From contig NZ_BCXD01000012.1 of the NCBI RefSeq assembly GCF_001894925.1, forward strand, positions 92,885-156,884: a stretch of DNA of 64,000 bases, in the 5' to 3' direction. Shown here in pieces: positions 26,210 through 35,395 of this stretch. The translations under genes were made by a program, and so were the position numbers. Position 1 is the first letter of the stretch. Each line of letters begins with the position of its first letter. The notes under the pieces were generated by a model. The model searched no databases and had not been told where the DNA came from. It was given only the letters and a program-made list of their open reading frames with translations. This DNA is from Rhodococcus rhodnii NBRC 100604. Lineage in GTDB: Bacteria; Actinomycetota; Actinomycetes; Mycobacteriales; Mycobacteriaceae.

Positions 26210-27979
26210 TTGGGCGATCCCGAGACCGAGACGCCAGATCGGACGCGTGACGACCATCCGCGGCTGATCGATCCCGCACGGTTCCACGTCCCGCCGATCC
26301 TCGACGAGACGTGGGACTACCTGCGGCTCGACTACACCGGGATCGCCGTCGGGTCGCTGTTCTTCTGCTGGTCGCTCACGCCGTCGCTGCTGCCGCGCGA
26401 CTGGCTGTTCCAGGGGCTGATCGGCGGCATCAATGCGGCGATCGGCTACACGCTCGGCACGATCATCGGCTGGGCGGTGAGCCGCTGGCTGCTGCGCGGC
26501 CGCAGCTGGTGGCCGTTGCCGCGGCCGTGGAACGGCGCGCTGCGCGTCTTCGTCGTCCTCACATCGGTGCTCGTGTCGCTCGTCATGCTCGTCTACGGCG
26601 CGGGCTGGCAACGCGAGATCGCGCGGCTGATGAACATGGACGAGACGACGACGTTCGCGTACATCCGCACGATCGCGATGAGCATGCTCGTTGCGGCGAC
26701 GATCGTCGCCGCCTATCGCGTCCTGCGGGAGATCGCGCGGTGGATCGCGGGCCGGCTGATCCGGTTCGCGCACCTCTCGATGCGGACGTCGCTCACCATC
26801 GGGGTGTCGGTCGTCGTCATCGTTCTCGTGGCCCTCGTCAACGGCGTGCTCGTGCGCGGAACGTATTCGGCCGTCAACAACGCGTTCTCGCTCGAGAACG
26901 AGGGGACCAGCGAGGGCGTGCTCCAGCCGACGAGTCCGCTGCGGTCGGGCAGCGACGAGTCGTTCGCCGCGTGGGACACCCTCGGGCTGCAGGGCCGCAA
27001 CTTCGTCTCGCGAGGTCTCGACGCACAGGAACTGCAGGCGTCGAGTGGCCGCCCCGCAGCCGAACCGATCCGCGTGTACGCGGGACTCGACACCGCCGAG
27101 GACCCCGACGAGCGGATGGACGTCGTCATCCGCGAACTCGAGCGGACCGGCGCGTTCACGCGATCGGTGCTCGTCGTCATCCCGACGACGGGGACCGGCT
27201 GGGTGAATCCGACGGCGGCGCAGGCGATCGAACTCGTCCACAACGGCGACAGCGCGCTGGTCGCGAGCCAGTACTCGTACCTGCCGAGCTGGATCTCGTT
27301 CGTCGCGGACCGGCAGAAGGCGATCGACGCGGGCAAACGTCTCGTCGACGCCGTCCACGCGCGCTGGCTGCAGGAACCGGAGGAGACGCGCCCGAAGCTG
27401 CTCGTCTACGGCGAGAGCCTCGGGACCCAGGCGGGGGAAGGCGCGTTCGACTCGCTCGAGGACATCCGCCGCACGGTCGACGGCGTGCTGTGGGTCGGCC
27501 CGCCCAACGCCAATCAGCTGTGGTCGTCGCTCGTCGCGCGCCGCGATCCGGGGACCCTCGAGGTCGATCCCGTGTATGCGGGCGGGCTCGTCGTCCGGTT
27601 CGCGAACGACCGGGAGGACATCGACGACACGACGCGCGAGTGGCTCTCGCCCCGCGTCCTCTACATCCAGCACGCGTCCGATCCCGTCGTCTGGTGGACG
27701 ACGGACCTGCTGTTCGAAAGACCCGACTGGCTACAGGAGCCACCGGGCTCCGACCGCACTCCGTCGATGAAGTGGTTCCCGTTCGTGACGTTCTGGCAGG
27801 TGTCGGCAGACCTCGCCAACGCCGCGGGCGTTCCCGACGGGCACGGCCACAACTACGGCACACTGGTTCTGGACGGCTGGGTGGCGATCGCCCAGCCCGA
27901 GGGCTGGACGCCGCAGGACACCGAACGTGCGCGTGCGACCCTCGAGGACTACCGGCACAATTCGGGACCCGAGAAGTGA
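26210..27979 (+). CDS. membrane-anchored alpha/beta hydrolase (Abhydrolase_9 family)
   Basis: A 589-residue protein with four to five N-terminal membrane helices (about residues 45-70, 75-95, 107-130, 143-165, 195-215) and an extracytoplasmic or cytoplasmic hydrolase half. The nucleophile elbow reads VYGESLGTQAG (Ser at about 406). Other family segments are VIPTTGTGWVNP, WVGPPNANQLW and FVTFWQVSADL, typical of the actinobacterial two-domain Abhydrolase_9 group. The natural substrate is not known. It starts at TTG 26210, only 3 bases after purL, with no clear ribosome site, so it is probably coupled to purL. Confidence 0.75.
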   Translation: MGDPETETPDRTRDDHPRLIDPARFHVPPILDETWDYLRLDYTGIAVGSLFFCWSLTPSLLPRDWLFQGLIGGINAAIGYTLGTIIGWAVSRWLLRGRSWWPLPRPWNGALRVFVVLTSVLVSLVMLVYGAGWQREIARLMNMDETTTFAYIRTIAMSMLVAATIVAAYRVLREIARWIAGRLIRFAHLSMRTSLTIGVSVVVIVLVALVNGVLVRGTYSAVNNAFSLENEGTSEGVLQPTSPLRSGSDESFAAWDTLGLQGRNFVSRGLDAQELQASSGRPAAEPIRVYAGLDTAEDPDERMDVVIRELERTGAFTRSVLVVIPTTGTGWVNPTAAQAIELVHNGDSALVASQYSYLPSWISFVADRQKAIDAGKRLVDAVHARWLQEPEETRPKLLVYGESLGTQAGEGAFDSLEDIRRTVDGVLWVGPPNANQLWSSLVARRDPGTLEVDPVYAGGLVVRFANDREDIDDTTREWLSPRVLYIQHASDPVVWWTTDLLFERPDWLQEPPGSDRTPSMKWFPFVTFWQVSADLANAAGVPDGHGHNYGTLVLDGWVAIAQPEGWTPQDTERARATLEDYRHNSGPEK

Positions 27980-28656
27980 CACTCACCGCAGTAGTGACAC
28001 CCACCGCAGTACGGCATCCGCTCGACCTCCGGGCCGCGCTCGCTCTCGCGGCGGGTGCGGTCGGCTGGAACAATCTCGTCGTCCCGTCGCTCGGTCCGGG
28101 TCCGCGCGGACGGACCGCGATCAACGCGGCGACCGCGGGCGCGGTCGTCGCGGCGTGGCGGCTGCGCGGTCACGGCGCCACCGATCTCGGCCTCGCACGC
28201 GAGCAGGTCCGCAGCGGACTGACGCGGGGCGCCGCGGTCGCCGCCGTCCCGATCGCGGCGTACGCCACGATGCTCTCCGTCCCACCGCTGCGGCGTCGCC
28301 TCGCTCGCACCGACCGCAACGACGTCGCCGAGTGGCTGCTGGTCCACATCCCGCTCGGGACCGTTCTCGTCGAGGAACTCGTGTTCCGCGGCGCACTGCA
28401 CGCGTCGTCGCGGGCACTGCCGCCCGCCGCGGGGATCGCATTGCACGCCGCGGCGTTCGGGCTCTGGCACGCACGCGGTGCGCACCGCGCGGGTGAGTCG
28501 GTCGTCGGGACGGTCGCGTTCACCGGTGCGTCGGCCGTCGTCTTCGACGTGCTCCGCCGCCGGACCGGCAGCGTCCTGGCGCCGGCGCTGCTGCATCTCG
28601 CCGTCAACGTCGGCGGTGCCGGAGCCGCCCTGTGGGCCGGCCGCGCCGCCGCGTGA
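27976..28656 (+). CDS. CPBP family intramembrane metalloprotease
   Basis: A 226-residue membrane protein of the CAAX protease/bacteriocin-processing (Abi) family. The conserved motifs are [12 protein letters not shown] (motif 1 Glu-Glu with Arg), [12 protein letters not shown] (motif 2, Phe and His) and [10 protein letters not shown] (motif 3, His and Asn). Predicted catalytic residues are therefore all present. The substrate is unknown. GTG 27976 overlaps the stop of the hydrolase gene (GTGA), so the two likely belong to one transcript with purL. Confidence 0.8.
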   Translation: MTLTAVVTPTAVRHPLDLRAALALAAGAVGWNNLVVPSLGPGPRGRTAINAATAGAVVAAWRLRGHGATDLGLAREQVRSGLTRGAAVAAVPIAAYATMLSVPPLRRRLARTDRNDVAEWLLVHIPLGTVLVEELVFRGALHASSRALPPAAGIALHAAAFGLWHARGAHRAGESVVGTVAFTGASAVVFDVLRRRTGSVLAPALLHLAVNVGGAGAALWAGRAAA

Positions 28657-28684
28657 CGACGCCGCGCGCCTAGGATCGGCAGCC

Positions 28685-29068
28685 GTGCCTCGCAGGACCG
28701 TCGACCCCGCCCACACCCGCGCCGCGGTGCTCGCCGTCGCCGACTGGCTGCGTGGCGACGCCGACGAACCGCCCCGTGCCGCCGTCGCCGACGCCGTGCG
28801 GTCGACCGCACGCACCCTCGAACACGACGCGCCGGGATCGAGCGTCGAGGTCCGGGTGCCGCCGTTCGTCGCGGTGCAGTGCATCGAGGGACCGCGGCAC
28901 ACGCGGGGGACGCCCCCGAACGTCGTCGAGACGGATCCGCGGACGTGGCTCGAACTCGCCACGGGCATCACGACGTTCGACGCCGCCGAAGCGGCCGGAC
29001 GGCTCACGGCGTCCGGTTCGCGCGCGGCCGAGGTCGCCCACTGGCTGCCCGTCGTCGCGTCGAGCTGA
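28685..29068 (+). CDS. sterol carrier family protein
   Basis: A 127-residue soluble protein of the SCP-like family kept next to purF across Mycobacteriales (M. tuberculosis Rv0807 by position). Core segments are [31 protein letters not shown] (read in parts) and [11 protein letters not shown], the phrase shared with SCP2-like folds. Ligand and function are unknown. The GTG start at 28685 has AGGA upstream and a TAGGAT -10 box 8 bases before it. A basic reading is that it forms its own short transcript ahead of purF. Confidence 0.7.
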   Translation: MPRRTVDPAHTRAAVLAVADWLRGDADEPPRAAVADAVRSTARTLEHDAPGSSVEVRVPPFVAVQCIEGPRHTRGTPPNVVETDPRTWLELATGITTFDAAEAAGRLTASGSRAAEVAHWLPVVASS

Positions 29069-29192
29069 CCGCCGTGCAGTGGCCCCGGTCACGCATGCCG
29101 CGCTCGGCCGCGTCCTCGGGGAACCGCGCCAGTCCGGTCCACGTAGAATCGGGGACGCACGCGACCGCCACCCATCGCGAGGGAGCTATTCG

Positions 29193-30818
29193 GTGACCGA
29201 GACCGGACCCGGATCCATCCACAACCGAAACCTCCTCGCACCGGATTCGGGGTGCGGGTCGGCCTGTGCGCCGTCCGCCGCGTCCGAGTGTCACGACGTC
29301 CCCGAGAACGAACCGCGCGAGGAGTGCGGCGTCTTCGGTGTGTGGGCGCCGGGCGAGGACGTCGCGAAACTCAGCTACTACGGCCTGTACGCGCTGCAGC
29401 ACCGCGGCCAGGAGGCCGCCGGCATCGCGGTCGCCGACGGCTCGCAGGTCCTCGTGTTCAAGGACCTCGGTCTCGTGAGCCAGGTCTTCGACGAGCAGAC
29501 CCTCGCCGCGATGCGCGGCCACGTCGCCGTCGGGCACTGCCGCTACTCCACGACGGGCTCGACGACGTGGGAGAACGCGCAGCCGATCTTCCGCACGACC
29601 GCCGCGGGCACGGGTATCGCGCTCGGTCACAACGGAAACCTCGTCAACACCGCCGAACTCGCGCAGCGCGCGCGGGATTCAGGCGTGACCAACGGCGCCG
29701 CGCCCGCCGCGACGTCCGACTCCGACATCGTCGGTGCGCTCCTCGCACACGGCGCCGCCGACCGGACCATCGAGCAGGCCGCGATGGATCTGCTGCCGAC
29801 CCTCCGCGGCGCGTTCTGCCTCACCTTCATGGACGAGAACACGCTCTACGCGGCACGCGACCCGCACGGCGTCCGGCCGCTGTGTCTCGGGCGGCTCCAC
29901 CGCGGCTGGGTCGTCGCGAGCGAGACGGCGGCACTCGACATCGTCGGCGCCGCGTTCGTCCGCGACATCGAACCGGGCGAGCTGCTCGCGATCGACGCCG
30001 ACGGCGTGCGCTCGTCGCGGTTCGCGGCACCCGAGCCAAAGGGCTGCGTGTTCGAGTACGTCTATCTCGCACGGCCCGACAGCGTCATCTCGGGCCGTTC
30101 GGTGCACGGCACCCGCGTCGAGATCGGCCGCCGCCTCGCGAAGGAACACCCCGTCGACGGGGACCTCGTGATCCCCGTCCCCGAATCGGGTACGCCCGCC
30201 GCCGTCGGGTACGCGCAGGGCTCGGGGATCCCGTTCGGTCAGGGCCTGATGAAGAACGCGTACGTGGGCCGCACCTTCATTCAGCCGTCGCAGACCATCC
30301 GGCAGCTCGGCATCCGGCTCAAGCTCAATCCGCTGCGCGAGGTGATCCGCGGCAAGCGGCTCGTCGTCGTCGACGACTCGATCGTCCGCGGCAACACCCA
30401 GCGCGCCCTCATCCGGATGCTCCGCGAGGCCGGTGCCCTCGAGATCCACGTGCGCATCGCGTCGCCGCCCGTGAAGTGGCCGTGCTTCTACGGCATCGAC
30501 TTCGCGTCGCCCGCCGAACTCATCGCGAACGGCGCGGGCGGATCGACGCCCGACGCCGCCGCGAGCTTCGACGAGATGATCGAGGGCGTGCGCCGCTCGA
30601 TCGGCGCGGACTCGCTCGGCTACATCTCCATCGACGGCATGATCGGCGCCACCGAGCAGCCCGCGTCGCGGCTGTGCGCCGCGTGCTTCGACGGCGAGTA
30701 CCCGATCGAACTGCCCGCCGAGACCCACATGGGCAAGAACGTGCTCGAGCACATGTTCGGCTCGACGCCGCCGCTCGGCGACACGAACGACAACGTCGAC
30801 GCGCTCAGCCGCCCCTGA
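29193..30818 (+). CDS. purF: amidophosphoribosyltransferase
   Basis: First committed enzyme of purine synthesis: PRPP plus glutamine to phosphoribosylamine. It has 541 residues. A 44-residue propeptide rich in Cys (GCGSACAPSAASEC) precedes the catalytic Cys45 (EECGVFGVW), which becomes the N-terminal nucleophile after self-cleavage, as in the B. subtilis-type Fe-S enzyme; GLYALQHRGQEAAGI and the PRPP motif LVVVDDSIVRGNT are clear. GTG 29193 has GAGGGAG 7 bases upstream and a TAGAAT -10 box at 29145-29150. It is feedback-inhibited by purine nucleotides in the family. Confidence 0.96.
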   Translation: MTETGPGSIHNRNLLAPDSGCGSACAPSAASECHDVPENEPREECGVFGVWAPGEDVAKLSYYGLYALQHRGQEAAGIAVADGSQVLVFKDLGLVSQVFDEQTLAAMRGHVAVGHCRYSTTGSTTWENAQPIFRTTAAGTGIALGHNGNLVNTAELAQRARDSGVTNGAAPAATSDSDIVGALLAHGAADRTIEQAAMDLLPTLRGAFCLTFMDENTLYAARDPHGVRPLCLGRLHRGWVVASETAALDIVGAAFVRDIEPGELLAIDADGVRSSRFAAPEPKGCVFEYVYLARPDSVISGRSVHGTRVEIGRRLAKEHPVDGDLVIPVPESGTPAAVGYAQGSGIPFGQGLMKNAYVGRTFIQPSQTIRQLGIRLKLNPLREVIRGKRLVVVDDSIVRGNTQRALIRMLREAGALEIHVRIASPPVKWPCFYGIDFASPAELIANGAGGSTPDAAASFDEMIEGVRRSIGADSLGYISIDGMIGATEQPASRLCAACFDGEYPIELPAETHMGKNVLEHMFGSTPPLGDTNDNVDALSRP

Positions 30819-30917
30819 CCGGAGCCTGTCTCCGCGGGAGCGGGCAGTCTGTGACGACCGTCGCTCGGGTACCGTGAGGAGGCCCGATACGACTCGACAG
30901 GCTGGAGCCGACACCCC

Positions 30918-31997
30918 ATGACCGACGACCAGACAGGCCGCGCCGGCGCTTCGTACGCGGCTGCGGGTGTGGACATCGAGGCCGGCGACCGCGCCGTCGA
31001 GCTGTTCGCGCCGCTGGCCAAGAAGGCGGGCCGCCCCGAGGTCCTCGGTGGCCTCGGCGGATTCGCGGGACTGTTCGCGCTCAAGGGTGGCTACACCGAG
31101 CCCGTGCTCGCGGCGTCCACCGACGGCGTCGGCACCAAGCTCGCCGTCGCACAGGCCCTCGACAAGCACGACACCGTCGGCCTCGACCTCGTCGCGATGG
31201 TCGTCGACGACCTCGTCGTGTGCGGCGCCGAACCGCTGTTCCTGCAGGATTACATCGCCGTCGGCCGCGTCGTCCCCGAGCGCGTCGCCCAGATCGTCGG
31301 CGGCATCGCCCAGGGCTGCGTCGAGGCGGGCTGCGCGCTCCTCGGTGGCGAGACCGCCGAGCATCCCGGCGTCATGGCCGACGGCGACTACGACCTCTCG
31401 GCGACCGGTGTCGGTGTCGTCGAGGCCGAACGCATCCTCGGACCCGATCGCGTCCGTCCCGGCGACGTCGTCATCGCGATGGGATCGTCGGGCCTGCACT
31501 CGAACGGCTACTCCCTCGCCCGCCGCGTGCTCCTCGAGATCGACCACATGAACCTCGGCGCACACGTCGACGAGTTCGGCCGCACCCTCGGCGAGGAACT
31601 GCTCGAACCCACCCGGATCTACGCGAAGGACTGCCTCGCGCTCGCCGCCGAGACCGACGTGCGGACGTTCAGCCACGTCACGGGTGGCGGCCTCGCCGGA
31701 AACCTCGCGCGCGTCGTCCCCAAGGGGCTGTACGCCGAACTCGACCGCGGCACGTGGAGCCCCGCGCCGATCTTCGCGATGATCGCGCAGCGTGGCCGCG
31801 TCGAACGCGCCGAGATGGAGAAGACCTTCAACATGGGCGTCGGCATGGTCGCCGTCGTCGCACCCGAGGACGTCGACCGCGCGATGGCGGTGCTCACCGC
31901 GCGCCACGTCGACTCGTGGACCATCGGAACGATCAAGAAGGCACACGACGCGAACGACGAGCGCGCGCTGCTGGTGGGCGATCACCCGCGGTTCTGA
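30918..31997 (+). CDS. purM: AIR synthetase (phosphoribosylformylglycinamidine cyclo-ligase)
   Basis: ATP-dependent ring closure of FGAM to AIR, cytosolic homodimer. It has 359 residues with SYAAAGVDIEAGDRAVEL, the signature STDGVGTKLAVAQ, DLVVCGAEPLFLQDYIAVG, LLGGETAEHPGVM and SHVTGGGLAGNLARV. It lies 99 bases after purF, probably with its own promoter (TACCGT near 30870). The transcript ends at the large bidirectional hairpin at 32025. Confidence 0.96.
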   Translation: MTDDQTGRAGASYAAAGVDIEAGDRAVELFAPLAKKAGRPEVLGGLGGFAGLFALKGGYTEPVLAASTDGVGTKLAVAQALDKHDTVGLDLVAMVVDDLVVCGAEPLFLQDYIAVGRVVPERVAQIVGGIAQGCVEAGCALLGGETAEHPGVMADGDYDLSATGVGVVEAERILGPDRVRPGDVVIAMGSSGLHSNGYSLARRVLLEIDHMNLGAHVDEFGRTLGEELLEPTRIYAKDCLALAAETDVRTFSHVTGGGLAGNLARVVPKGLYAELDRGTWSPAPIFAMIAQRGRVERAEMEKTFNMGVGMVAVVAPEDVDRAMAVLTARHVDSWTIGTIKKAHDANDERALLVGDHPRF

Positions 31998-32024
31998 GCG
32001 GCGGTCGCGGACACACGAACGCGA

Positions 32025-32062
32025 GAAAGAGGAGGAGCCCCGGCCGGGGCTCCTCCTCTTTC
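32025..32062. terminator. bidirectional terminator between purM and DUF3073
   Basis: A perfect 19-base palindrome without spacer (left arm GAAAGAGGAGGAGCCCCGG, right arm its complement), flanked by A-rich and T-rich ends. It lies between convergent genes and can serve both. Confidence 0.9.
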
Positions 32063-32137
32063 GTCGTCGTGCTCGTGCCGAGTTCTACTCGTGACGAGTG
32101 GTGCACCCCGATGTCGACGGGTGCACCTGTGACGGCG

Positions 32138-32308
32138 TCAGCGACGCCAGTCGTCCTCGTCGTCTCGCGAATCGTAGGTGTCGTCACGGTGCGAACCCGA
32201 GCTGCCCGAGAGCTCACGCTGCAGGCTGTCGAAGTCCGTGTTCGGGACGCTGTACTTCAGCTCGCGTGCAACCTTGGTCTGCTTTGCCTTAGCCCGGCCG
32301 CGGCCCAT
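32138..32308 (-). CDS. DUF3073 domain protein
   Basis: A 56-residue basic and acidic small protein conserved next to purM in actinobacteria (M. tuberculosis Rv0810c by position). It starts MGRGRAKAKQTKVARELKY, followed by a Ser/Asp-rich tail DDTYDSRDDEDDW. Start is ATG 32308 with a GAGGGGG site upstream; a longer in-frame start at 32386 has no family support. Function unknown; the basic head suggests nucleic-acid or ribosome contact, which is only a guess. Confidence 0.88.
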   Translation of the reverse strand: MGRGRAKAKQTKVARELKYSVPNTDFDSLQRELSGSSGSHRDDTYDSRDDEDDWRR

Positions 32309-32499
32309 GGCTGACCCCCTCGCGCTTTCGCGGGGCAGCCTGGGGAATTTGGCGGCCCCGTGTGAATGTGTAAGTTCCTGCCACACACTCTAGCGTGGAA
32401 TATCCGCGCGCGCTTCCATCCACCCCGCGCATGCTTGTTGATTTCATCTCACAGTCGTGTCGTTCCCGGTGAGCGGGCCGCGCTGCGCGCGAATCGCCG

Positions 32500-33453
32500 T
32501 CAGAGGATTCCCGGCACGGCGCGCACCGTGCCGACGCGGACGCCGCCGCCGAGAACGGGCCGCGACGCGAGGGCGGCGAGATCCTCGTCGCTCGATCCCA
32601 GGTGGCGCTCGGCGAGCGCGGCCGCGAGCGGCAGCCGCGCTCGCTCGCCGCCGTCGTCGATCTTGAACGCGAAGGCCGTCCCGTCGGCGAACGCGCCCGC
32701 GAAGACGCCGTCGGCGCCCGTCTTGCACACGAGACCGTCCACCGTGGACATCAGTGCCAGATCGTCGGCACCGGTCCCCGAAACGAGATAGGGATGGCGG
32801 CGCATCGCGTCGGCGACGGACGCCTCGGGGCTCGCGATCGGTGCCGACACGAGCCGCGCGAAGGACGCCGCGAGCTGAGCCAGGGTGAGCGGGACGATCG
32901 GCAGCCCGCAGCCGTCGATGCCGAGATCGGGTTCGTCCTCGCCGCCGAACTCGGCGAGCGCCTCGATCACCGCGAGCTGCATCGGGTGCGCGGGGTCGAG
33001 GTAGGACTCGAGCGGCCAGTCGTTGACGGCGCACGCGGCGAGCATCGCGGCGTGCTTGCCCGAGCACTCCATGTACGCGGGGGACGGGGGAGCGTCGGCC
33101 GCGATCGCGAGGGCCCGCTCGCGCTCGTTCGCCGGCAGGCTCGGGGGAGCGGCGATCGCGGCTTCGTCGATGCCGTGACGCGCGAGGATCGCGCGGACGT
33201 GCTGCAGGTGCGCGGGTTCGCCCGCGTGCGAGGCCGCCGCGATCGCGAGTTCCTCGGACGAGCCGGGAACGAAGCCGCTGCGCAGCGCCGCGACCGCCTG
33301 CCACGGCTTGTTGGTCGACCGCGGGAAGATCGGCGCATCGACCGAGCCCAGCGCCACCGTTCGCGCGCCACCCGGATCGAGCAGGACGAGCGACCCGCGG
33401 TGCACGCACTCCCGCGTCCCCGACCGCGTGACTTCGACGAGATCGGCGCTCAT
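32500..33453 (-). CDS. asparaginase II family protein
   Basis: A 317-residue protein of the type-II-like asparaginase family found in Rhizobium (AnsA-like, PF06089), unrelated to the E. coli enzymes. Motifs are RSTNKPWQAVA, SHAGEPAHLQHVRAIL, YMECSGKHAAMLAAC and IDGCGLPIVPLTLAQLA, covering the catalytic Ser-Lys region. The activity expected is asparagine to aspartate plus ammonia. ATG 33453 overlaps the stop of the MOSC gene by 4 bases (ATGA). Last gene of the ygfZ-MOSC-asparaginase operon. Confidence 0.85.
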   Translation of the reverse strand: MSADLVEVTRSGTRECVHRGSLVLLDPGGARTVALGSVDAPIFPRSTNKPWQAVAALRSGFVPGSSEELAIAAASHAGEPAHLQHVRAILARHGIDEAAIAAPPSLPANERERALAIAADAPPSPAYMECSGKHAAMLAACAVNDWPLESYLDPAHPMQLAVIEALAEFGGEDEPDLGIDGCGLPIVPLTLAQLAASFARLVSAPIASPEASVADAMRRHPYLVSGTGADDLALMSTVDGLVCKTGADGVFAGAFADGTAFAFKIDDGGERARLPLAAALAERHLGSSDEDLAALASRPVLGGGVRVGTVRAVPGIL

Positions 33454-34124
33454 GCGAGTCCTTCCGCGTCGCGTGCGCGTTCGGCACGCGACAGATGGTG
33501 ATCGATACGCTCGGTCGCGCTCGGCGACAGGTCCGGCACCGCCGCGAGGAGGGCTTCGAGCCGGTCCGGCTGCTCGCCGGTGAACACCTCGCGCACCGTC
33601 ACGCCGTGATCCGGAACGTGGATGCGGCGCACCGCGTCGCCGGCGCGTACCGGCCCCGCCGTCACGACGCGCAGATACGCGCCGGTGTCGGCGCGCTCGG
33701 TGAAGCGCTTGACCCAGCGGCGCTCGCCCGTCCACGTCCCGAACGTCCCGCACGGGACACGCGGACCGGTGACCTCGAGAACGAGCTGCTCGCCGATCCG
33801 CCACCGCTCGCCGACGACCGCGTCCGTCGCCGTCACGGGCCCGGCGATGCGGAGGTTCTCACCGAACCAGCCGGGTGCGACGTCGCGGCCGAGTTCGCCG
33901 GCCCAGCGCTGCGCCTCGTCGTCGTGATACGCGTAGACGGCCTTGTGCTCACCGCCGTGGAACTCGGTGTCGCACACGTGATCGCCCGCGAGCCCCAGGA
34001 GCCCCACCTGGACGTCGCCGTCGACGGGGCGCTTGTCGATCGCGGTGCGCGGGGCACGCCGCGATCCGCTGTCGCGCTCGGTGTGCACGACGCACACGGC
34101 GACGACACGGCCGAGTGCCGTCAC
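33450..34124 (-). CDS. MOSC domain protein (YiiM-like)
   Basis: A 224-residue MOSC-domain protein. It shows RRAPRTAIDKRPVDGDVQVGLLGLAGD and the central WFGENLRIAG and VLEVTGPRVPCGTF with the conserved Cys that in MOSC proteins handles sulfur or the molybdenum cofactor. YiiM-type members reduce N-hydroxylated compounds; whether this one does is inference. The GTG start at 34124 overlaps the ygfZ stop (GTGA) and its own stop overlaps the asparaginase ATG, so all three are coupled. Confidence 0.85.
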   Translation of the reverse strand: MTALGRVVAVCVVHTERDSGSRRAPRTAIDKRPVDGDVQVGLLGLAGDHVCDTEFHGGEHKAVYAYHDDEAQRWAGELGRDVAPGWFGENLRIAGPVTATDAVVGERWRIGEQLVLEVTGPRVPCGTFGTWTGERRWVKRFTERADTGAYLRVVTAGPVRAGDAVRRIHVPDHGVTVREVFTGEQPDRLEALLAAVPDLSPSATERIDHHLSRAERARDAEGLA

Positions 34125-35305
34125 CGGCCCCGCAGCCGATCGATCGCGGCGCGGCCGGCCTGGACGCGGTCGTCGTCGGTGATCGACTCGGGATCGATCG
34201 AGACCGCGGCGCCGGCGGCGGTGAGTTCGGCGTCGGCGGGTACGGCACGCTTGACGAGCGCGAGCGCGATCGGGCCGTCGTCGTGATGGTCGATCACGGT
34301 GCCGACGCGGCCGACCGAGCGCGCGCCCGCGAGGACGTCGTCGCCCGGTACGGGACGGGCGTCGGCGCTGCCGTCGATGTGGAGCAGGACGAGCCGGCGC
34401 GGCGGCTTGCCGAGGTTGTGGACGCGCGCGACGGTCTCCTGGCCGCGATAGCAGCCCTTGTCGAGATGCACGGCGCCGAACTCGCCGGGCCCGCCGATGA
34501 GCCCGACCTCGTGGGGGATCGTGCGCTCGTCGGTGTCGACCCCGATGCGCGGTCGCAGCGCCGCGACGCGCAGCGCCTCGAACGTCCAGCTTCCGGCGGG
34601 CGTCGCCCCGGCCGCGGTCAGTGCGCGCCACGTCGCCGCCAGAGCGGCGCGGGGGATCACGAGATCGAACGACTGCTCGGCCGGCCACGGCATGCGGCGC
34701 ACGAAGCCGCCCTGCAGGCCCGAGTCGGAGAGTTCGGGGCCTCCGGGCAGCGCCGTCGCCGCGTACGGGGCGGCGGGGACGGTCGCGCCGAGTTCGGTGA
34801 GGAGCTGCGGCGTCGTCGGACCGATCAGCGACAGCACGGCGTGATCGGGTGCGGCCCGCGTCTCGACCTTCGACCAGAAGACCATCTTGCTCAGGAAGTC
34901 GAGCAGCGCCGGGCCGCGCTCGGCCTCGGTGTCGAGCCACAGCGTCCCGTCCAGATCGGTGAGGACGAAGTGATGCTCGATGCGGCCGTTGAGGTCGAGG
35001 CTGAGATCCTCGGCACCCTCGCCGTCGCGGAGATTCGCGATGTGCTGGCTCGAGATCGTGTGCAGCCACGTGAGCCGCTCCGGACCCGTGATCGTCGCGA
35101 CGAAGCGATGCGACCGGTCCACGACGACGGCGCTGCGCTCGGCCGCGCGACTCTCGCGGAAGGGGTCGCCGAAGTGCCAGGGAACCCCGGCATCGGGCGA
35201 TTCGTCGTACGGCGTCGCGGCGCCCGGCTCGTCGAGGAGTGGGCTGCGCACGCGAGTCGTCTCCGGATCGGGCTGCGGGGTGTCGGCCACATCATGATTC
35301 GCCAC
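34121..35305 (-). CDS. ygfZ: folate-binding Fe-S cluster repair protein YgfZ
   Basis: A 394-residue tetrahydrofolate-binding protein related to GcvT that supports Fe-S enzyme assembly and repair. The diagnostic motif KGCYRGQE is present with Cys285. The N-terminal GcvT-like part has SHRFVATITGPERLTWLHTI. The first gene of a three-gene operon, divergent from the PabC-like gene at 35396. M. tuberculosis Rv0811c occupies the same place. The last 60 residues form the usual beta-barrel with DHHDDGPIALALVKR. Confidence 0.88.
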   Translation of the reverse strand: MANHDVADTPQPDPETTRVRSPLLDEPGAATPYDESPDAGVPWHFGDPFRESRAAERSAVVVDRSHRFVATITGPERLTWLHTISSQHIANLRDGEGAEDLSLDLNGRIEHHFVLTDLDGTLWLDTEAERGPALLDFLSKMVFWSKVETRAAPDHAVLSLIGPTTPQLLTELGATVPAAPYAATALPGGPELSDSGLQGGFVRRMPWPAEQSFDLVIPRAALAATWRALTAAGATPAGSWTFEALRVAALRPRIGVDTDERTIPHEVGLIGGPGEFGAVHLDKGCYRGQETVARVHNLGKPPRRLVLLHIDGSADARPVPGDDVLAGARSVGRVGTVIDHHDDGPIALALVKRAVPADAELTAAGAAVSIDPESITDDDRVQAGRAAIDRLRGR

Positions 35306-35395
35306 GCCCCCATTCTAGGGACGACCTCCTTCCCGGTCCGGCGGCCGCGCGCAGGAGTGGCCGTCGCGGGCACGGGCAGCCGATACGCTGAAGCC

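Noticed and set aside
24683..27673. A 996-residue open frame antisense to purL and the hydrolase gene
   Set aside because: Low-complexity Arg/Asp-rich translation opposite two clearly identified genes; no start signal or domain.
32240..32500. A further gene upstream of DUF3073
   Set aside because: Short frames here lack ribosome sites and family features; the stretch is the DUF3073 promoter region and the end of the asparaginase gene.
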